This document shows, piece by piece, positions 47,202-59,480 of a stretch of DNA of 64,000 bases (positions are counted from its first letter, which is position 1; each line of letters opens with the position of its first letter). The stretch spans positions 1 to 64,000 of the forward strand of contig NXFV01000148.1 in NCBI GenBank assembly GCA_002803225.1, in the 5' to 3' direction. Made by a program: the position numbers and the translations under genes. The notes under the pieces were generated by a model that searched no databases, had not been told where the DNA came from, and was given only the letters and a program-made list of their open reading frames with translations. The DNA is from Gamarada debralockiae (Eukaryota > Ascomycota > Leotiomycetes > Helotiales > Hyphodiscaceae).

Positions 47202-48299
47202 ATGGCGAAAACTACCACGCTCAAGGAGTTCGAATCCGTCTTCCCAAAGCTCGTCGAGGACATTCTCGATCACGCAAAGCAGTACAATCTGCCAGAAGAG
47301 TTCGTCCAGTGGTACAAAGCTGTAGGCTACCCTTTTTGAAGCTTTGCAGGCTTTCCTATGCTGATTCCATGATAGTCCCTCTATGCTAACGCGATCGGAG
47401 GAAAATGCAATCGCGGCATGTCCGTCCCAGACTCCGTCTCCATGATCCTCGAAGCCCCACTATCCGAACAGCAATACTTCGAAGCCGCAACACTGGGATG
47501 GATGACCGAGCTCCTACAAGCCTTCTTCTTGGTATCAGACGATATCATGGACAGCAGCATCACTCGTCGCGGTGCGCCGTGCTGGTACCGCCAACCTCAC
47601 GTCGGAATGGTTGCCATCAACGATGCCTTCATGCTCGAAGCTGCCATCTACGGCCTCCTCAAGAAATACTTCCGCAAGCACCCCTCATACATCGATATCG
47701 TCGAGCTGTTCCACGAAGTCACCTTTCAGACCGAACTCGGCCAATTGTGCGACCTGCTCACTGCGCCAGAGGACAAGGTTGATCTGGATAACTTCTCTAT
47801 GGCCAAGTACCAGTTCATTGTCATCTACAAGACCGCATACTACTCCTTCTACCTCCCAGTTGCCCTTGCCCTCTACCACCAAAACATCGCGACACCAAAG
47901 AACCTCAAGCAAGCCGAACAAATCCTCATCCCTCTCGGCGAATACTTCCAGATCCAGGACGATTACCTCGACAATTTCGGCCTCCCAGAACACATTGGCA
48001 AGATCGGTACGGATATTCTGGACAACAAGTGCTCTTGGCTCGTCAACCAGGCTCTGGCAATTGCCACTCCTGAGCAAAGGAAAGTCTTAGAGGAGAACTA
48101 CGGACAAAAGGACAAGACCAAGGAGGCTGCGGTGAAGAAGCTCTACGATGAGTTGAAGTTGGAGCAGATTTACAAGGATTACGAGGAGAAGCGCGTTGGT
48201 GAGATCAGAAAGATGATTGCGGAGATTGATGAATCGGAGGGCTTGAAGAAGACTGTCTTTGAGAGCTTCTTGGCCAAGATCTACAAACGCAGCAAGTAG
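47202..48299 (+). CDS. ERG20: farnesyl diphosphate synthase
   Basis: Two exons, 47202-47321 and 47376-48299, with a 54 bp intron, give 347 residues, the normal length. [20 protein letters not shown] and [12 protein letters not shown] join to [17 protein letters not shown]. The first aspartate-rich motif is [10 protein letters not shown] (with RRGAPCWYR after it) and the second is [11 protein letters not shown]; both bind Mg2+ and diphosphate. The C-terminus KIYKRSK matches the usual fungal YKR-K end. The enzyme condenses DMAPP/IPP to GPP and FPP in the cytosol for ergosterol, dolichol, ubiquinone and prenylation. The sequence is complete with no lesions. Confidence 0.97.
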
Positions 48300-48648
48300 A
48301 CTGTTAGTACTCCCTGGGACCTTCACACAAAGTATTGCGAGGTGTTCATGATTACATGGATGGATGGCACAAAATGGTCGGTTTACACTAGAGCTGGATG
48401 GGCTTGCTATACCCTCTTTCAAGCTTTACATGCTCAATTGCTTTAATACCATACTGAATAGCATGATTCTCAACTTGCCTACCCGCATATCAAGTGTGCC
48501 GAGCGTCAAACAATTCCCACCGTTTTTTAGGCCTCTCGACTTCATTACGTCGTCTTACGGTAGTCCCGATCAGTTGTAATTCAATAGTTTCATTTCTCAT
48601 AACTCGTTTCAAGGCTATCTAAAAACACTCAATTCTCCATCCCCTTAA
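48300..48648. other. 3' flank between convergent genes
   Basis: ERG20 3' UTR and the 3' flank of the membrane protein gene; nothing else seen. Confidence 0.5.
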
Positions 48649-49583
48649 TCAACCCACACTCTCCTCCTCTCTCTCAGCATCAACTCCATGTCCCTCACTC
48701 CCCACGCCATTCTCCTCACCTCTAACCCCCATCCCCTCCATCTCAGCCTCAACCTCCTCCACCTTCCTCAACTCCCCAATCTCCACCTCATCCTCCTCAT
48801 CAACCAACGCATCACCACAAAACCTCTTCTGACACGCCTGCACCGCCATAATCGCGCACGTCCCCACCACGAGAAATGACAAAGTAACAACGATAACTAT
48901 CGCTGTTTCCTCCCACTTATTCTTCTCCCTCGCCTTCTTTCCCCCAAGATCCCGTACAAGCATAGCCCAACAGACTACTCCGCAGCTGACAAAGAGGCCG
49001 GGGATGAGGAAGAATAGCCAGGAGAAGGACTTGTGCCGTGGCGGAGGAGGGCGACCAGGACTGGTAAAATGTTAGCCATTGGATTGAGAGCTCTAGACAG
49101 AGGATGTTGAAGAGGAAGGGGAGGAAGAAGGCTGTTCCGAGGACGAATTGCGTCGCTGAAGAGCGCTTGATTTTGGATTTTGCTGGCTCTTCAGGCGCAG
49201 CTGGTGCTGCTGGAACGAATGTTGGTGCGGAGGTTGGGGATGCGTATGGAGGTGGGTCCTCCCCGTGTACTTCTCCCCCGGCCTCGAGATCGGTTGGAGG
49301 GTTCGCGGGGCAGGGAGTAGCTGTGCTTTCAACATCTCCTGTCGTCGTAGTTGTAGTAGTAGCGGGAATGGGAGTGGGAGTCTTGGGCGTCTTGGGCTTG
49401 TATCCCACGCCGGGCGTGATGTAGCGGATACACTGCGTGAGAATCGCGGAGAAGATGGCAAAGAAGAGGGCCAGAGGAAGAGGGGGCCGTTGGGGAGGGA
49501 ATGGAGGAAGAGTGCGAGAGGCACATGGGTGTGTGGTTATAGTCTTGTGTTTGCGCTGGGGATGGTCTGACTGGAGGTGCCAC
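48649..49583 (-). CDS. integral membrane protein of unknown function
   Basis: Hydrophobic helices: ALFFAIFSAILTQCI, FVLGTAFFLPFLFNILCL, SWLFFLIPGLFVSCGVVCWA and TAIVIVVTLSFLVVGTCAIM, thus about four membrane spans. The first loop is Pro/Thr/Ala-rich and acidic (TGDVESTATPCPANPPTDLE, EDPPPYASP). The tail is very acidic (VDEEDEVEIGEL). An intron with CTAAC branch and TACCAG acceptor near 49060 joins the third helix. No family recognised. No ATG heads the long 5' frame, so the start (perhaps near 49583 in another exon) is unresolved. It is convergent with ERG20. Confidence 0.55.
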
Positions 49584-49681
49584 CTTGGCGGTAGGTTTGC
49601 GCGAGGCTGAGGCTGTGGGGGCGACTTCTGTGGGGTACAGTAGTCGCGACTCTTCGATCCACTCTCAACTTCGAAATACAA

Positions 49682-51059
49682 GTTGGCTTTGTAATGAGAG
49701 AAGAGATTGAAGAAGAATTAAATGGTATGATAAATATGAGGAGAATCGAGTGGAGTGATATATTTGATTTTCGAGGTCACGAGGCTGTGCCGATGGAGAT
49801 CTGCGAGGCAGAGCTGGCAGATTTTATGTTTAGTCAGCAAGGGTTGCAAGAGCGCCTCCAAGATGCTAGAAGTTTTCCGAAATAAAGTCCTTCTCAGCCT
49901 CAAATCTTCACTGAGAAACAAATCACTGCGGCTCAAAGTCATTGAATAGTGTTGCTGTACAAGATACTTGTGCCATTCAATCCGGCGCTTGATAGGCCTG
50001 ATATGCTATTTTATTACCGAAGCGTGCTCAGGTGCTCTGCCGTTGTGTCAATTGCCGGCATCAATTAGACTGTTGAAGAAGTATCTTCAGTCTCATTTTT
50101 ACGGCGCTTTCGCCCTTAATCTAGCATCAGTTTTGAGCCCTCGGCCAGGAAGTCAATCTATGGACGTTTCTCACGCGGTGGCCAACCAAAAACACTCGAG
50201 TCTGCAGAGCAAGCAGCAAACCCCCGGCCCCCTGGGGGTATGGAGCTCTCGATTGTTTCACCTAGCATCTGAGGTCCTACGTCCTCAAATGGCTGTTTAT
50301 TGATTTCAATTGACCGAGTGGACCGCAGGTTACGCCGATTGCAATGGATACTGAGTTAACGAGCTGCAGATGGCCTAATCAAACTCCGCCAGTAAACGCA
50401 GTCTAATGAACGTCTGGGAACGACATCTTTACCGTATTTTAATTTTTTTCGACTTAAGATTTCCTTCCGATTTCTTTCACGCCAGCTTGCTTACCTATAT
50501 AACATGTATTGACTATTTCGTGTTTCTATCAAAATCAGTCTAACTTGTCCAAAAGTAATAAAGACAAGTCTTTTCAGCACGAACTTCAAAAATCGAACAT
50601 GAAGCAATTCGTTCAAAACAAGGGTCCAGGGTTCCTATGAATAATTCAATTTATTTCGCTGATGGTGCGTTCGTCTTCATCCCCCACGCTCTGAAAAGGC
50701 GTGGGTGATTAAGGCCGAATGATTCGCCTGAGTTGAAAGCGTGGGGGTGCAACCATCAGTTGAGCCGCGAAAGGAAAACCTTTATCTTCACATGAAATGA
50801 ATATTTTCTTTTGCAAGTCAAACTTTTGTTGCCCAAGGAGCCTCCTGGTTTTTGTTCGCCCGATTTATTAGCTCCCGCATACATGCGCTGAGACCCCTTT
50901 TGTCCACGTTAACGCTAGTGCTTGGCAAAGGAACTGGGCACTCTCTTGCGACATATTTATTGGGATCATTCGCCCTTTCTTCAATACCGAGAATTTTTAC
51001 TTTGAAGTGCGGTTTCCAGCTCTTTGAAATCCCGCGCACCAACTTGAAAGTCTATCAAA
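49682..51059. other. intergenic
   Basis: No gene seen; contains the palindromic element at 50659-50759 and the promoter of the next gene. Confidence 0.4.
50659..50759. repeat. 101 bp palindromic element (MITE-like)
   Basis: Ends CTGATGGT and ACCATCAG are inverted repeats. Internally CCCCCACGCT (50681-50690) pairs with AGCGTGGGGG near 50738-50747, and a second GCGTGGGTG lies near the left arm. It could fold into a long hairpin. No clear target duplication. Confidence 0.5.
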
Positions 51060-51875
51060 ATGGCCGTGTCAAGATATCTTCGGGATGAAATGGACACTGG
51101 ATTTATCACCGAAGCAGCCAAAAGGAACGTCATAGACGAAACATACAGTGAGGCTGTCGATGTGTTTCTGAAGGAAGAACTGGACAGCATTGGCGGGTGG
51201 GATTATAACGAAGGTGTCGGTGTAGCTGGATCGATCCTCGACATCAGCAAAAAGGATCTACCTGAAATGCGCAACAACCGAAACCATGCTCTCCTAGCAA
51301 TAATGTGGCGCCTCCGGGTACAATCTGTTGTCTTCGAGGTTTTCATGGATCTTTATGACGCTCGGCTTATCGACATCGCCGCTATAGAGTACGTTGTCGA
51401 TTTGAACGGCCAGAACGGTGCAGTATGGGAGGTGAACCGGGCGCTTTTCAGTTCTTTCGACTTCAGGAATGAGATGAATGACACACCAGAGGTAGCTTTT
51501 TGCTTCTCCTACATGGTTCCCGAACTTTGGTTAGCATGTATGATTGTTCGAGGTGCCCTGGTTCCACTTGAGACAGTCTTCGAATTCATCGCCAAACGAG
51601 GAACACTTGGCTCTTTCGATGTTAAAACCTTCCGCGACTGCTGGCCGGAAGGAAAGAAGTTGGAAATCGACCCGATGGCTATGGCTATGATTCCGGCCCA
51701 ACCCCAAGGCTTCATAGGTCTGCATCTTCCGATGGGCATGAGCCTTCCTTTGAAGCTCGAAGATGTTTACTACGCAATCGACGAACCTCTGAGGAGATGC
51801 GAAGAATTATTTGCGAAGTACTTCAAGATTCCTGAGACGATTTTTGTGCCTGCTGGCAGAATATGGATGCCATAA
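51060..51875 (+). CDS. hypothetical protein, intronless
   Basis: Single open frame of 271 residues from ATG 51060 (context AAAATGG, favourable). MAVSRYLRDEMDTGFITEAA, RNNRNHALLAIMWRLRVQSV, SYMVPELWLACMIVRGALVP and VYYAIDEPLRRCEELFAKYF suggest a soluble, mainly helical protein with no signal peptide. I recognise no domain. Codon use and composition look coding, and no shadow frame is as good. It lies at the border between the core-like region and the HET-rich accessory region. Confidence 0.65.
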   Translation: MAVSRYLRDEMDTGFITEAAKRNVIDETYSEAVDVFLKEELDSIGGWDYNEGVGVAGSILDISKKDLPEMRNNRNHALLAIMWRLRVQSVVFEVFMDLYDARLIDIAAIEYVVDLNGQNGAVWEVNRALFSSFDFRNEMNDTPEVAFCFSYMVPELWLACMIVRGALVPLETVFEFIAKRGTLGSFDVKTFRDCWPEGKKLEIDPMAMAMIPAQPQGFIGLHLPMGMSLPLKLEDVYYAIDEPLRRCEELFAKYFKIPETIFVPAGRIWMP

Positions 51876-52059
51876 TTAATGGTGATACCTGGACAAGTGG
51901 TTCGATATGTGCTTGAAGAGGCATTTGAGCATTTTCTTTGCGTACTGACTCGGACCTAGTTGTGGATGCCTCGCTTTGTTGTTATATTTCGATAACCCCT
52001 CAGGTTTCCTCCATCATTCCAACACTGTGGATATGTTTCTATTTATTAGGCTAGGATGA

Positions 52060-53660
52060 TATCTCTTTCTTTAAATCTACAATCGTCAAAAGCCGCGCAT
52101 CATTCAAATCATGCACGTAGCATTCGCCGATCAGTCTAAACCTTCCTTTCCCAAAAAGGTCTTTAGGTCCGGTGTTCCTCACTAGGATGGTGTATTCACT
52201 CCATTGATGATACAAACAAGGTCCCCAGCCCCAACCCCACGAGGAACAAGCCCCAATGTTCCGTTCTTCCTACTACCAGCGTCGCTTTCAGTACGACACA
52301 TCCTCCGCCCAAGGGTTGCAACGGATTCCGAAACGCTTGAGCTTTGTCAACTTCAACGCTGTTGTATCGCTGCTCATCGACAGGCAGCGCGCTATCATAA
52401 ACTTGCTGGGAGATATCTGTGAAGTAATTGTAACATTCGAAAAACCAGCCTTCTTCTAGATATGGATGAGGATCTTTGGGGTACGGAACTGAATTTCCAC
52501 CAAGGTTCGCCAGAATTCGATCCCATTGTCAGGCTCCCGGAAACCCTCCGCTGTTTCGAGATGCCAAGAGAAGAAACTTGTCTGTTTGGTCAGTTTAACT
52601 TCGGCTACTTCATAAAGAGGTCCAAGTTCGCGGACTGGGCGTATGATACGGCCTTTGACACGGAGCTGTCTCAAATCCTTAAAATGGGTATGAAAACTGA
52701 AAGAGTATTTCGAAGCACCACCAGCATCACCATCTCGAAGAGGCGGGGCGCCGGTATGGCGAGAATAATCCGGAACCCAACTTGATAACCCTTGGATTTC
52801 TCTGGTGCAACGATACCACCCACCCCCAACCAAAATGGACAACAACTCCAAGTTCCCTTCTTTTTACATCAACCTTTCTGTTACTTCTTCATACACTTTG
52901 TACGTGGGTTTCCGATAGTCAGGCTCCCATGCCTCATCATCCTTGTCCTAAATCTTGTCCCGCGGATCCGTCGCTTTATGCGTAGTAAAGATACTGAGAG
53001 TCTGTCCCAGACTCAAAGCTTTTCTTTTTGACAGTATTTCTCACCATAACGAATGCTAGCACGAGAGGCAGGGGCCACCTCCTGTACTGTACAACCCAAA
53101 TACGATTGAACCACGGTCTTTCTATCAACTTCCCAAATGCGCGCCATTCGCTGGTTCGCTGGAGAAATTTGGACACCGTGTCGGGTGATATCAGGAAGCT
53201 GAAAGTGTTGACTAAGTGCTCTTCTAGCTCCTCGATAAAGTCCATTGCTTTGTCGGTATCCTCTGTTACTTCTCCAAGCCAGATTTGAACTAAGACGGCT
53301 TTCGAGTAGATTTCGCGCATCAGCTTCACTTGCTCAGCACATTCTGCAAGATTGCTTTGATCAATACATATTGCGTCGATCCAGAATGGATAGTCTTCGG
53401 CAGATTTACTCATGCGGATCAGGAATTCGAACAGAGTCTTCGTGATGCCGAAGAGTGAGCCGTTCACTCTGGTGTTGTGCATCGGCTTGGGGTCACCCCA
53501 TGCGTAGGAGACTGCGATGTATGCGGTTACTGAGTCTTATGACAGACTCATTTGACGACATGTTACTGAGATAATCGAGTTCGAGTTCGGATCTGATTGT
53601 AACTGGAGCGGCCTTATCTCTCCAGGCCCAAGGCTATCGTACCAGAAGGCTGGAGAACTG
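52060..53660 (-). pseudogene. HET-domain protein pseudogene
   Basis: Minus strand in order: YDSLGPGEIRPLQLQSDPNS, a stop, DSVTAYIAVSYAWGDPKPM, YPFWIDAICIDQSNLAECA, VLVQIWLGEVTEDTDKAMDF and FGKLIERPWFNRIWVVQ. Then a frame change to EVAPASRASIRYGEKYC, KATDPRDKI, a stop, EPDYRKPTYKVYEEVTERLM, a stop, GLSSWVPDYSR, TLGLVPRGVGAGDLVCIING and FRLIGECYVHDLNDARLL. The whole HET plan is present, including the late GD-(L)VC and GE-YVH blocks. At least three in-frame stops and two frame changes show it is dead. It is a different paralog from the two HET genes at the other end. Confidence 0.85.
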
Positions 53661-55537
53661 CTCGAGTCAGGTGCGGGGAGGAGACGTAGGGGACTCGGAG
53701 CCAAGCCGGTTCTTAAACTTGTCTTTTGAGTGTCCGAAAGAAAGACGTAATTGTTCCATGCTAGATTTGGAGCCTGGGGTTGTTGAGGCTAGAAGGCTAG
53801 AGTTGATTTTCAGCTGAAGCATCATGAAGTCCGAGTAGCTTGTCGCGGAGACCTGCATAAACGAGCGCCACAACAAGCTTATGGTAACTCGTCGAGGGTT
53901 CCATAATCCCTATCCATTCCTGATTTTGTTTAAATTTTCGGGATTCGTTAAAGAAGAATGACAGGAATAAGCTCCTGAGTGGATTCCATAGTATTACCCC
54001 GGTCGAGAGGAATACTTCAAAGTGTTCCTTTCGAAGAAGTTCTAGATTCCGTGGGGTCGACACTTGCCTCCAAAGACTTGAAGAGAAAGTTGACGGAGTT
54101 CGCTATTACTCGGGGGTACTTTGAGATGGGATTCCTGGGTCACCTGGGCTTCGATCTCCTGTGCTCGCTGCACATAAGATTGAGTATGACTACCAACGGA
54201 GAGCGCTCGGATTCCAGGTTTCAATAGCTGGATACATGATGCAGTGGTAATAGAGTCCGCATCAAACAACTGATCTATGGGTAGAAAGAACGGTTTCTTG
54301 GTGGAGACTCAGCGATTTAAATGCGCTGAAGACAAACAAACTCTCGAAGTGGAGGAGACTATCAGGAAGACAAAAGGAGAGGAATAAGATAAACCATTTT
54401 CGAGAGTGTAGAAGGTTCATGTACATTCTTTCCCAGAAACCACCAGGTAATCCAGAAACGGAAGATCGTGATGGGTGGTTCGAGGATCCCATACAGGCAC
54501 CGTTTGATTGATTTCCTCATGCACTGTCCTACGAAGAGTAAGATCTTTGTATAAACTCTACACAGCTATTTTCTACCAATTTCAAATTGTAGCCCGTTGT
54601 TTTTTAATAGAATTTCTTTCCATCAAGTCATTTGAACCCATACTTTATCTGGGGTAATGTAAGACCGTTGAATTGGCTGAAGGGTCGCAGATTTTCCCGA
54701 CGCAAAATAGCCATCGAACGCTCTTTTGGTGGGAACATTATCATAGGCGTAAGATCTGGGCCCTACCACGCCTCTTTTCACAGGTATCATGAGTAAGGTA
54801 AAAGCTACCAACGGAGCAGCTCTTACGCCTGGGGCCCATATTTTGGTAGCTCAAGTCCAAGATTCAAGTGTTGCGGGTTTCCCGGTTCACCTGGTGCTAT
54901 TGGAAGGAGAAAGAAGTGCTCAGACTCCCCATAGTCAAGCTCTGACGCCATTCTCTTTCTTTTTCGGGTAATTCCGGCCTTAGAATACTGAAAATTTGAA
55001 AGCCGAAGGCAAGATGAAAGCATTGGCGCAGGCATAGTCACGGAGTCGTCCGTAATGAGTGCCTGTTGAGTATGAGCCGGGTGGGCAGAACTCCAATTTT
55101 CGAGAATAAATGTGTCTCAGAACTCCAACTTTAGCCAGTCTATAATCACTGTAGAGTTTCTATGTTCCATAGGGAGTATATCCTTTTTTTATCTGAGATA
55201 CTCACTTGCTGGCAAATATTAGCTAATATTCCATGGTAATTCCATGGAATCAAGGAACCAGATGCAAGTTAGAATCAATTCCAGTCCAAAATAGCTCTAA
55301 CTAACAGAATATAGAATGGAATCATAGAACTTCCATGGAAAGTCGTTCCAGATGTCGAACATTGTGTGAAAGGTTCGCTTGTGTGAGACGTTGAGACGTA
55401 AAGATTTCTCAGTTCAGGGCATACCTGTCCCATTATCTTCGAGTTTTCGGTCGCTTCGCCAAGAAACCTGTGATGAATCGATATGCAAACACCAGCAACT
55501 GATCCAGAAAACATAACCGCGGCCAGAAGACGATGGG
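53661..55537. other. no supported gene
   Basis: Minus-strand open stretches at 53797-54063, 54042-54269 and 54262-54492 have no recognisable motifs and may be remnants; I assign nothing. Confidence 0.35.
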
Positions 55538-56249
55538 CTACGTTACTTTCTTGCGTTTGTAAGTCCAGAAGGAAAAGAAAAGCGCGGACGCGGTAACTAT
55601 AAAACTTGGGATTCCATAGTACATCCCAACTTTGGCATCAGTGCTTAACCCTGTTTCATTTGTAAGCCAGGCGGTATATGAAGATGAGAAACATCGAGCT
55701 GTTGAGACTGGTTTCAATGCTTACCACTTTCTTGCTTATATCCTACATCGTGCAGAATCCAATCCGTGAGGATAACTCCACCCTCGGAGGAGCAAAACTC
55801 TGTAATCATTTGGCCCATGCTCTCGAAATCCGGCGAGGGTGCACCAACAGCTGGCATGCTGACATCGCAGACATATTTAGCTTGATCGAATAGATGTTGG
55901 AAAGAATCAAAGAAGTCTGACGTGTTGCAGACGCATTCTACGGTTGTGCATTGCAAGTCGACTCCGAGACCCATCCATTTTTGAGTGTGATCGTAGATGT
56001 TGGAAGGGCGGCATGTGACATTGGTTTTTGGATCCGAGCAACCGACGACGTAACAGTTTGTAGAGTTGTCTGCTGGAGTACTGCAGCCGTTGAAAACAAA
56101 TCTTAGGCAAGGGCTTAGTGATTGGTACATCTGAGTTGGTTTGTTGATCTCGACGGCATCCTCAGCTACAGAGAAAGTCAGAAATCATTATTAAAACATA
56201 AAAACTAAAAAAAATTATATATATATATATATAATATATATATTATTAC

Positions 56250-56283
<34 letters not shown>

Positions 56284-56813
56284 TTCTGCCATGTAGCTCA
56301 TTTAGATAGCGTTTGGTTTCGGAGAAACTTGATATTTTGATGGAATATTGGATGCGTACCTTTGAAAGTTGGTACAGCTGATGGAGGCGAAGTCGCGATC
56401 TGACCAGTTGTGACTGTTATCAGCACAGGAGTTGCATTCACCGCTGAAGTCCCTGTTGCTGTAGCAGTTGAAACGACTTCATTGACGTAGTATGTTTGGC
56501 AAAGCTGTTGGAAGGCATCGGTCGCTGACGCAACAGCGGCATTGCCACCATCATTGGTACAATTGGCAGTAGCGCAGGATGCGATATTGCTGAGACTTGT
56601 GTTGTAATTGGTGCCAAGAGTATGTTCAGAGCAAACACAACCGTAACTCCAACAGTTTATTTGGTTGTTCACTTCAAGTACACAGGATTTTGCGCAGCCT
56701 GGAACCTGTTGATAGTTGGGAGAGTTTGCAATATCGCTCCATCGGTCTCCTGTGACTATAGCTTGAGCCAAGCAACACCCGAGAGCCAATAGTGCTGCAA
56801 GATGATTCAACAT
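55538..56813 (-). CDS. CFEM-like cysteine-rich type I membrane protein
   Basis: Exons 56813-56360, 56165-55725 and 55650-55538 (335 residues, all phases match). MLNHLAALLALGCCLAQAIV is a signal peptide. A CFEM-like domain follows: VPGCAKSCVLEV, NCWSYGCVCSEH, NIASCATANCTN, FQQLCQTYY. A second cysteine-rich module (CLRFVFNGCS, NCYVVGCSDP, CTTVECVCNTSDFF, YVCDV) comes next, then a membrane helix IPSFIVTASALFFSFWTY and a basic KRKK tail. CFEM proteins sit at the cell surface and may bind haem or act as receptors or effectors; cysteine spacing deviates from the classic eight. The 194 bp intron 56166-56359 contains long (TA)n and (TTA/ATT)n runs. It is divergent from the next membrane protein. Confidence 0.7.
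56217..56284. repeat. TA and ATT microsatellite in an intron
   Basis: About 18 bp of TA repeats, then about 13 ATT units, inside the first intron of the CFEM-like gene. Confidence 0.9.
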
Positions 56814-57346
56814 ATGGAACTCTTCATAAAGAAACAAAAAGTAATTCAGTAGTGATAGAAGTTCTCACCGAGAAGACATTCTGGGAACGGGGTTGCATTT
56901 ATCTGCCCGGGTTCAAAACGAGCCAGCCTCGCGACATAAGACGTTCAAATCTGCCATCACAGTGTGCCCAGTCCTCGTATTAACATTGTGCCGACGTTCA
57001 GCTCATGCAATAAGATCCAACTTGCTGTCCCTTCTCGACTGGTATTCGTCGAGTTTTAGGCTCGCCGCCGCCAAGACGGCTCACCACCAGCACCGCCTCA
57101 GCCTCGTAAAATGATTCAGAAGAACATCTGGGCCGGTCAGGCTGAGCGAAAAGCCCGCGGTCCCTTTGGCAGTTCAACTCTCAATAATCTTACAGGTTCG
57201 GGCTTATGCCGAATGCGGGCCATCAGAGCGCCGCGGCCGCACATTCTCTCAGGAAAATGATCAGGCTGTCACACTTTCCCAATATTTAATAAGGGTGCAA
57301 GCCCCGCCGAAGAATAGGCCAGAGCAAAGTTTACTCGTTGACCAGT

Positions 57347-57944
57347 ATGAAGGCGATTCACAATTCGAATACACTAATTTGCGCACTCGCGCTGGTACAT
57401 TTAGTATTCGTTGTTTCTGCCCTTCAACTGACAACAGCAACCTACTCAGGCAATATTGCAACATCGACAGCTACTCCGACATCAATCTATTCAGGGAGCG
57501 CTTCAGCGCCCACAAGTACTCTGACTGATGAGTATCAATTTCTTCTACCCACTGTACTACCCCAGAAAAAAGGTACTGTACAGCAAAAAAGGTTCAATCA
57601 TCTGAACCCAGGACATAACCTGACAATTGCATAGATGTCCCGACACCCCCCGAGAAAGGTAAGTGAACACTGTGCTCTAAATGAGGATAGGACAACAAGC
57701 AGCTCACCACTCTACAGTCCGCAAGCCAATAAACAAGCGTTACTTCTTGTTCTTCCTAGTTCCACCTGGCTTGGCCATCTTGATTACGCTGGTCATGTGG
57801 CAGTACAGAGTTGCTCAGGAGGCACGGCAACGCAGAAGGTGGTCAGAATACAACTCGGCGATCCGAACCTTGATAGCTCAAACATCACGGATAAGTCTCC
57901 CGTTTGTTTCTTCAGGACGCCGACGCCACAACTCGCGGAGATGA
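57347..57944 (+). CDS. small single-pass membrane protein with signal peptide
   Basis: Exons 57347-57572, 57635-57658 (24 nt) and 57718-57944 give 158 residues with all phases matching. MKAIHNSNTLICALALVHLV begins a signal peptide. A Thr/Ser-rich extracellular stretch follows (TTATYSGNIATSTATPTS), then KPINKRYFLFFLVPPGLAIL with ITLVMW as the membrane span, and a basic cytoplasmic tail (QEARQRRRW...SSGRRRHNSRR). No family recognised. The micro-exon is supported by good sites on both sides (GCATAG before, GTAAGT after). It is divergent from the CFEM-like gene, and they may share regulation. Confidence 0.55.
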
Positions 57945-59303
57945 GTAAAACATGAAAGGTGTTGTGTTGACAAGTGGCTCGACGCAAGACGGAAACCGTC
58001 TACCAACTTAGACTGTAGCGCTGGGTTGGTTGTCTCGAGAGGCGTTTGGGTTTCCAGGACGTTCTCATCTTTGCAAATACCGGCTTCTGGGGAATATTTG
58101 AGCTCTCGAATAGTGGACGTGGAGCAGTAACTTGAAGAATTAATGTGACTGGAGCCTTTGAATGTTTCGGGTATGTTTCGACGTAGAGAAAGCATGGAGA
58201 ATGTTGACAGCTCGCTGGTAACCGTGACTTGCGCGTATTAGGATGGTAATGTAATTTGATTCGCTCCATCTCGTCCATTCCTGGCTTGCCTTCCATTCCT
58301 CCAATCTTTGCCCAGAACTTGTCAAAGTCCACTCCTTGAGCTTCAAACATTGCCTGAGCCTTGGCCATCCTTGAGCATCCCTGATGAACCACTCTTGCGA
58401 CTCCAATGCCGTCTGCTTGTTCGGGGGCTCGACGATACGTGTCCGGTCGTTGAAATCGATTATCCCTAGATCAAGGGATTTTTATCTCGTACACGGACAA
58501 CACGATGGATTATGACGTGAGGAACTACTTGTTGAAATCCAGATGGATTTTTGCCTGCACATGTACGTTCTAATCGCATCTCGATCCTCTCCTAGCATTG
58601 CTGACCAACTGGCCGATTCGATAGGCCCGAAATGCCTTGAATGCCCCGTCAACTGGGTGACCGCATGACGCGCGAATTAAGTCGCAGTTGTCACGCATCG
58701 CGGTCTCTACAGATAGCTCCTTAAACCCGAAGAAGGCGAGGCTGCCATCTCCAAATTTGCGGCTTGACATCTTGGGAGGAGGTGTGGCCGGCACATATTC
58801 AACCACTGCCGCACCTACGATTCAACCTCGCTCATGGCTATTTTGCTAATGGGAACTGGATTGACTCTGATCCTCGGTTATTATTCTTTCTGTTAGACTA
58901 GACAAGGGGTTCTCGTTTGGAGCAATCATCAAACCCCTACTAGCGCCATTCTTTTTATTCGTCCTCGATCATCATTGACAGTGTTCCCAGTAGTGGGAAG
59001 TAATAATATATTGCCAGTTTAAAGATGTTGATTTATTACTGCAGTGGAGACTTTTTAGCATTGTATTTGTTGGAACGTGACACCCCACTTGACCGTGTTG
59101 CTTAGGGTATGAGTCACTACGCTGTATATATAGCCCTTGGGTCACTACTCTCTAATGTCAAGCTGCTTTCACATTCTACAATTATGAACTGGCAACAGTA
59201 TTATATGACGTTAGGGTTTCTTATATCTACTGTAATTTTAAGTAATATATCATATATTACCAAGGAACTACTCTCAAAATCACTCCTTCTCCGCCTTAAC
59301 AAG
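57945..59303. other. mostly unassigned; possible minus-strand remnant
   Basis: About 58230-58440 on the minus strand one frame reads VARVVHQGCSRMAKAQAMFE, then FDKFWAKIGGMEGKPGMDEM, which looks coding. It has no family match and no clear ends. The rest is non-coding. Confidence 0.25.
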
Positions 59304-59480
59304 TGTAACAGCTGCAGGTAGCTGGAGGGCAACAGAGGGATCACAGTATATCAGAGAAGTAGCAGTGGGATAAAAGAGACAATAGTGGTCGTATTTGTAG
59401 TGGTTGAAATGAGATTCCGAAGTACTTGTGTACTTGTAAATAAGAAAACTCAAGCTTGCCCTTCTCCAAGTAAGGTCGAC
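59304..59480 (-). repeat. LTR-like repeat copy 3
   Basis: Begins TGTAACAGCTGCAGGTAGCT, contains CACAGTATATCAGAGAAG and AACTCAAGCTTGCC; reverse of copies 1 and 2. Confidence 0.6.

Noticed and set aside
47572..48090. Ser/Thr-rich ORF on the plus strand
   Set aside because: Shadow frame of ERG20, which is unambiguous in the correct frame.
58003..58440. Possible gene on the minus strand
   Set aside because: Two competing frames, no clear start, end or family; kept only as a note.
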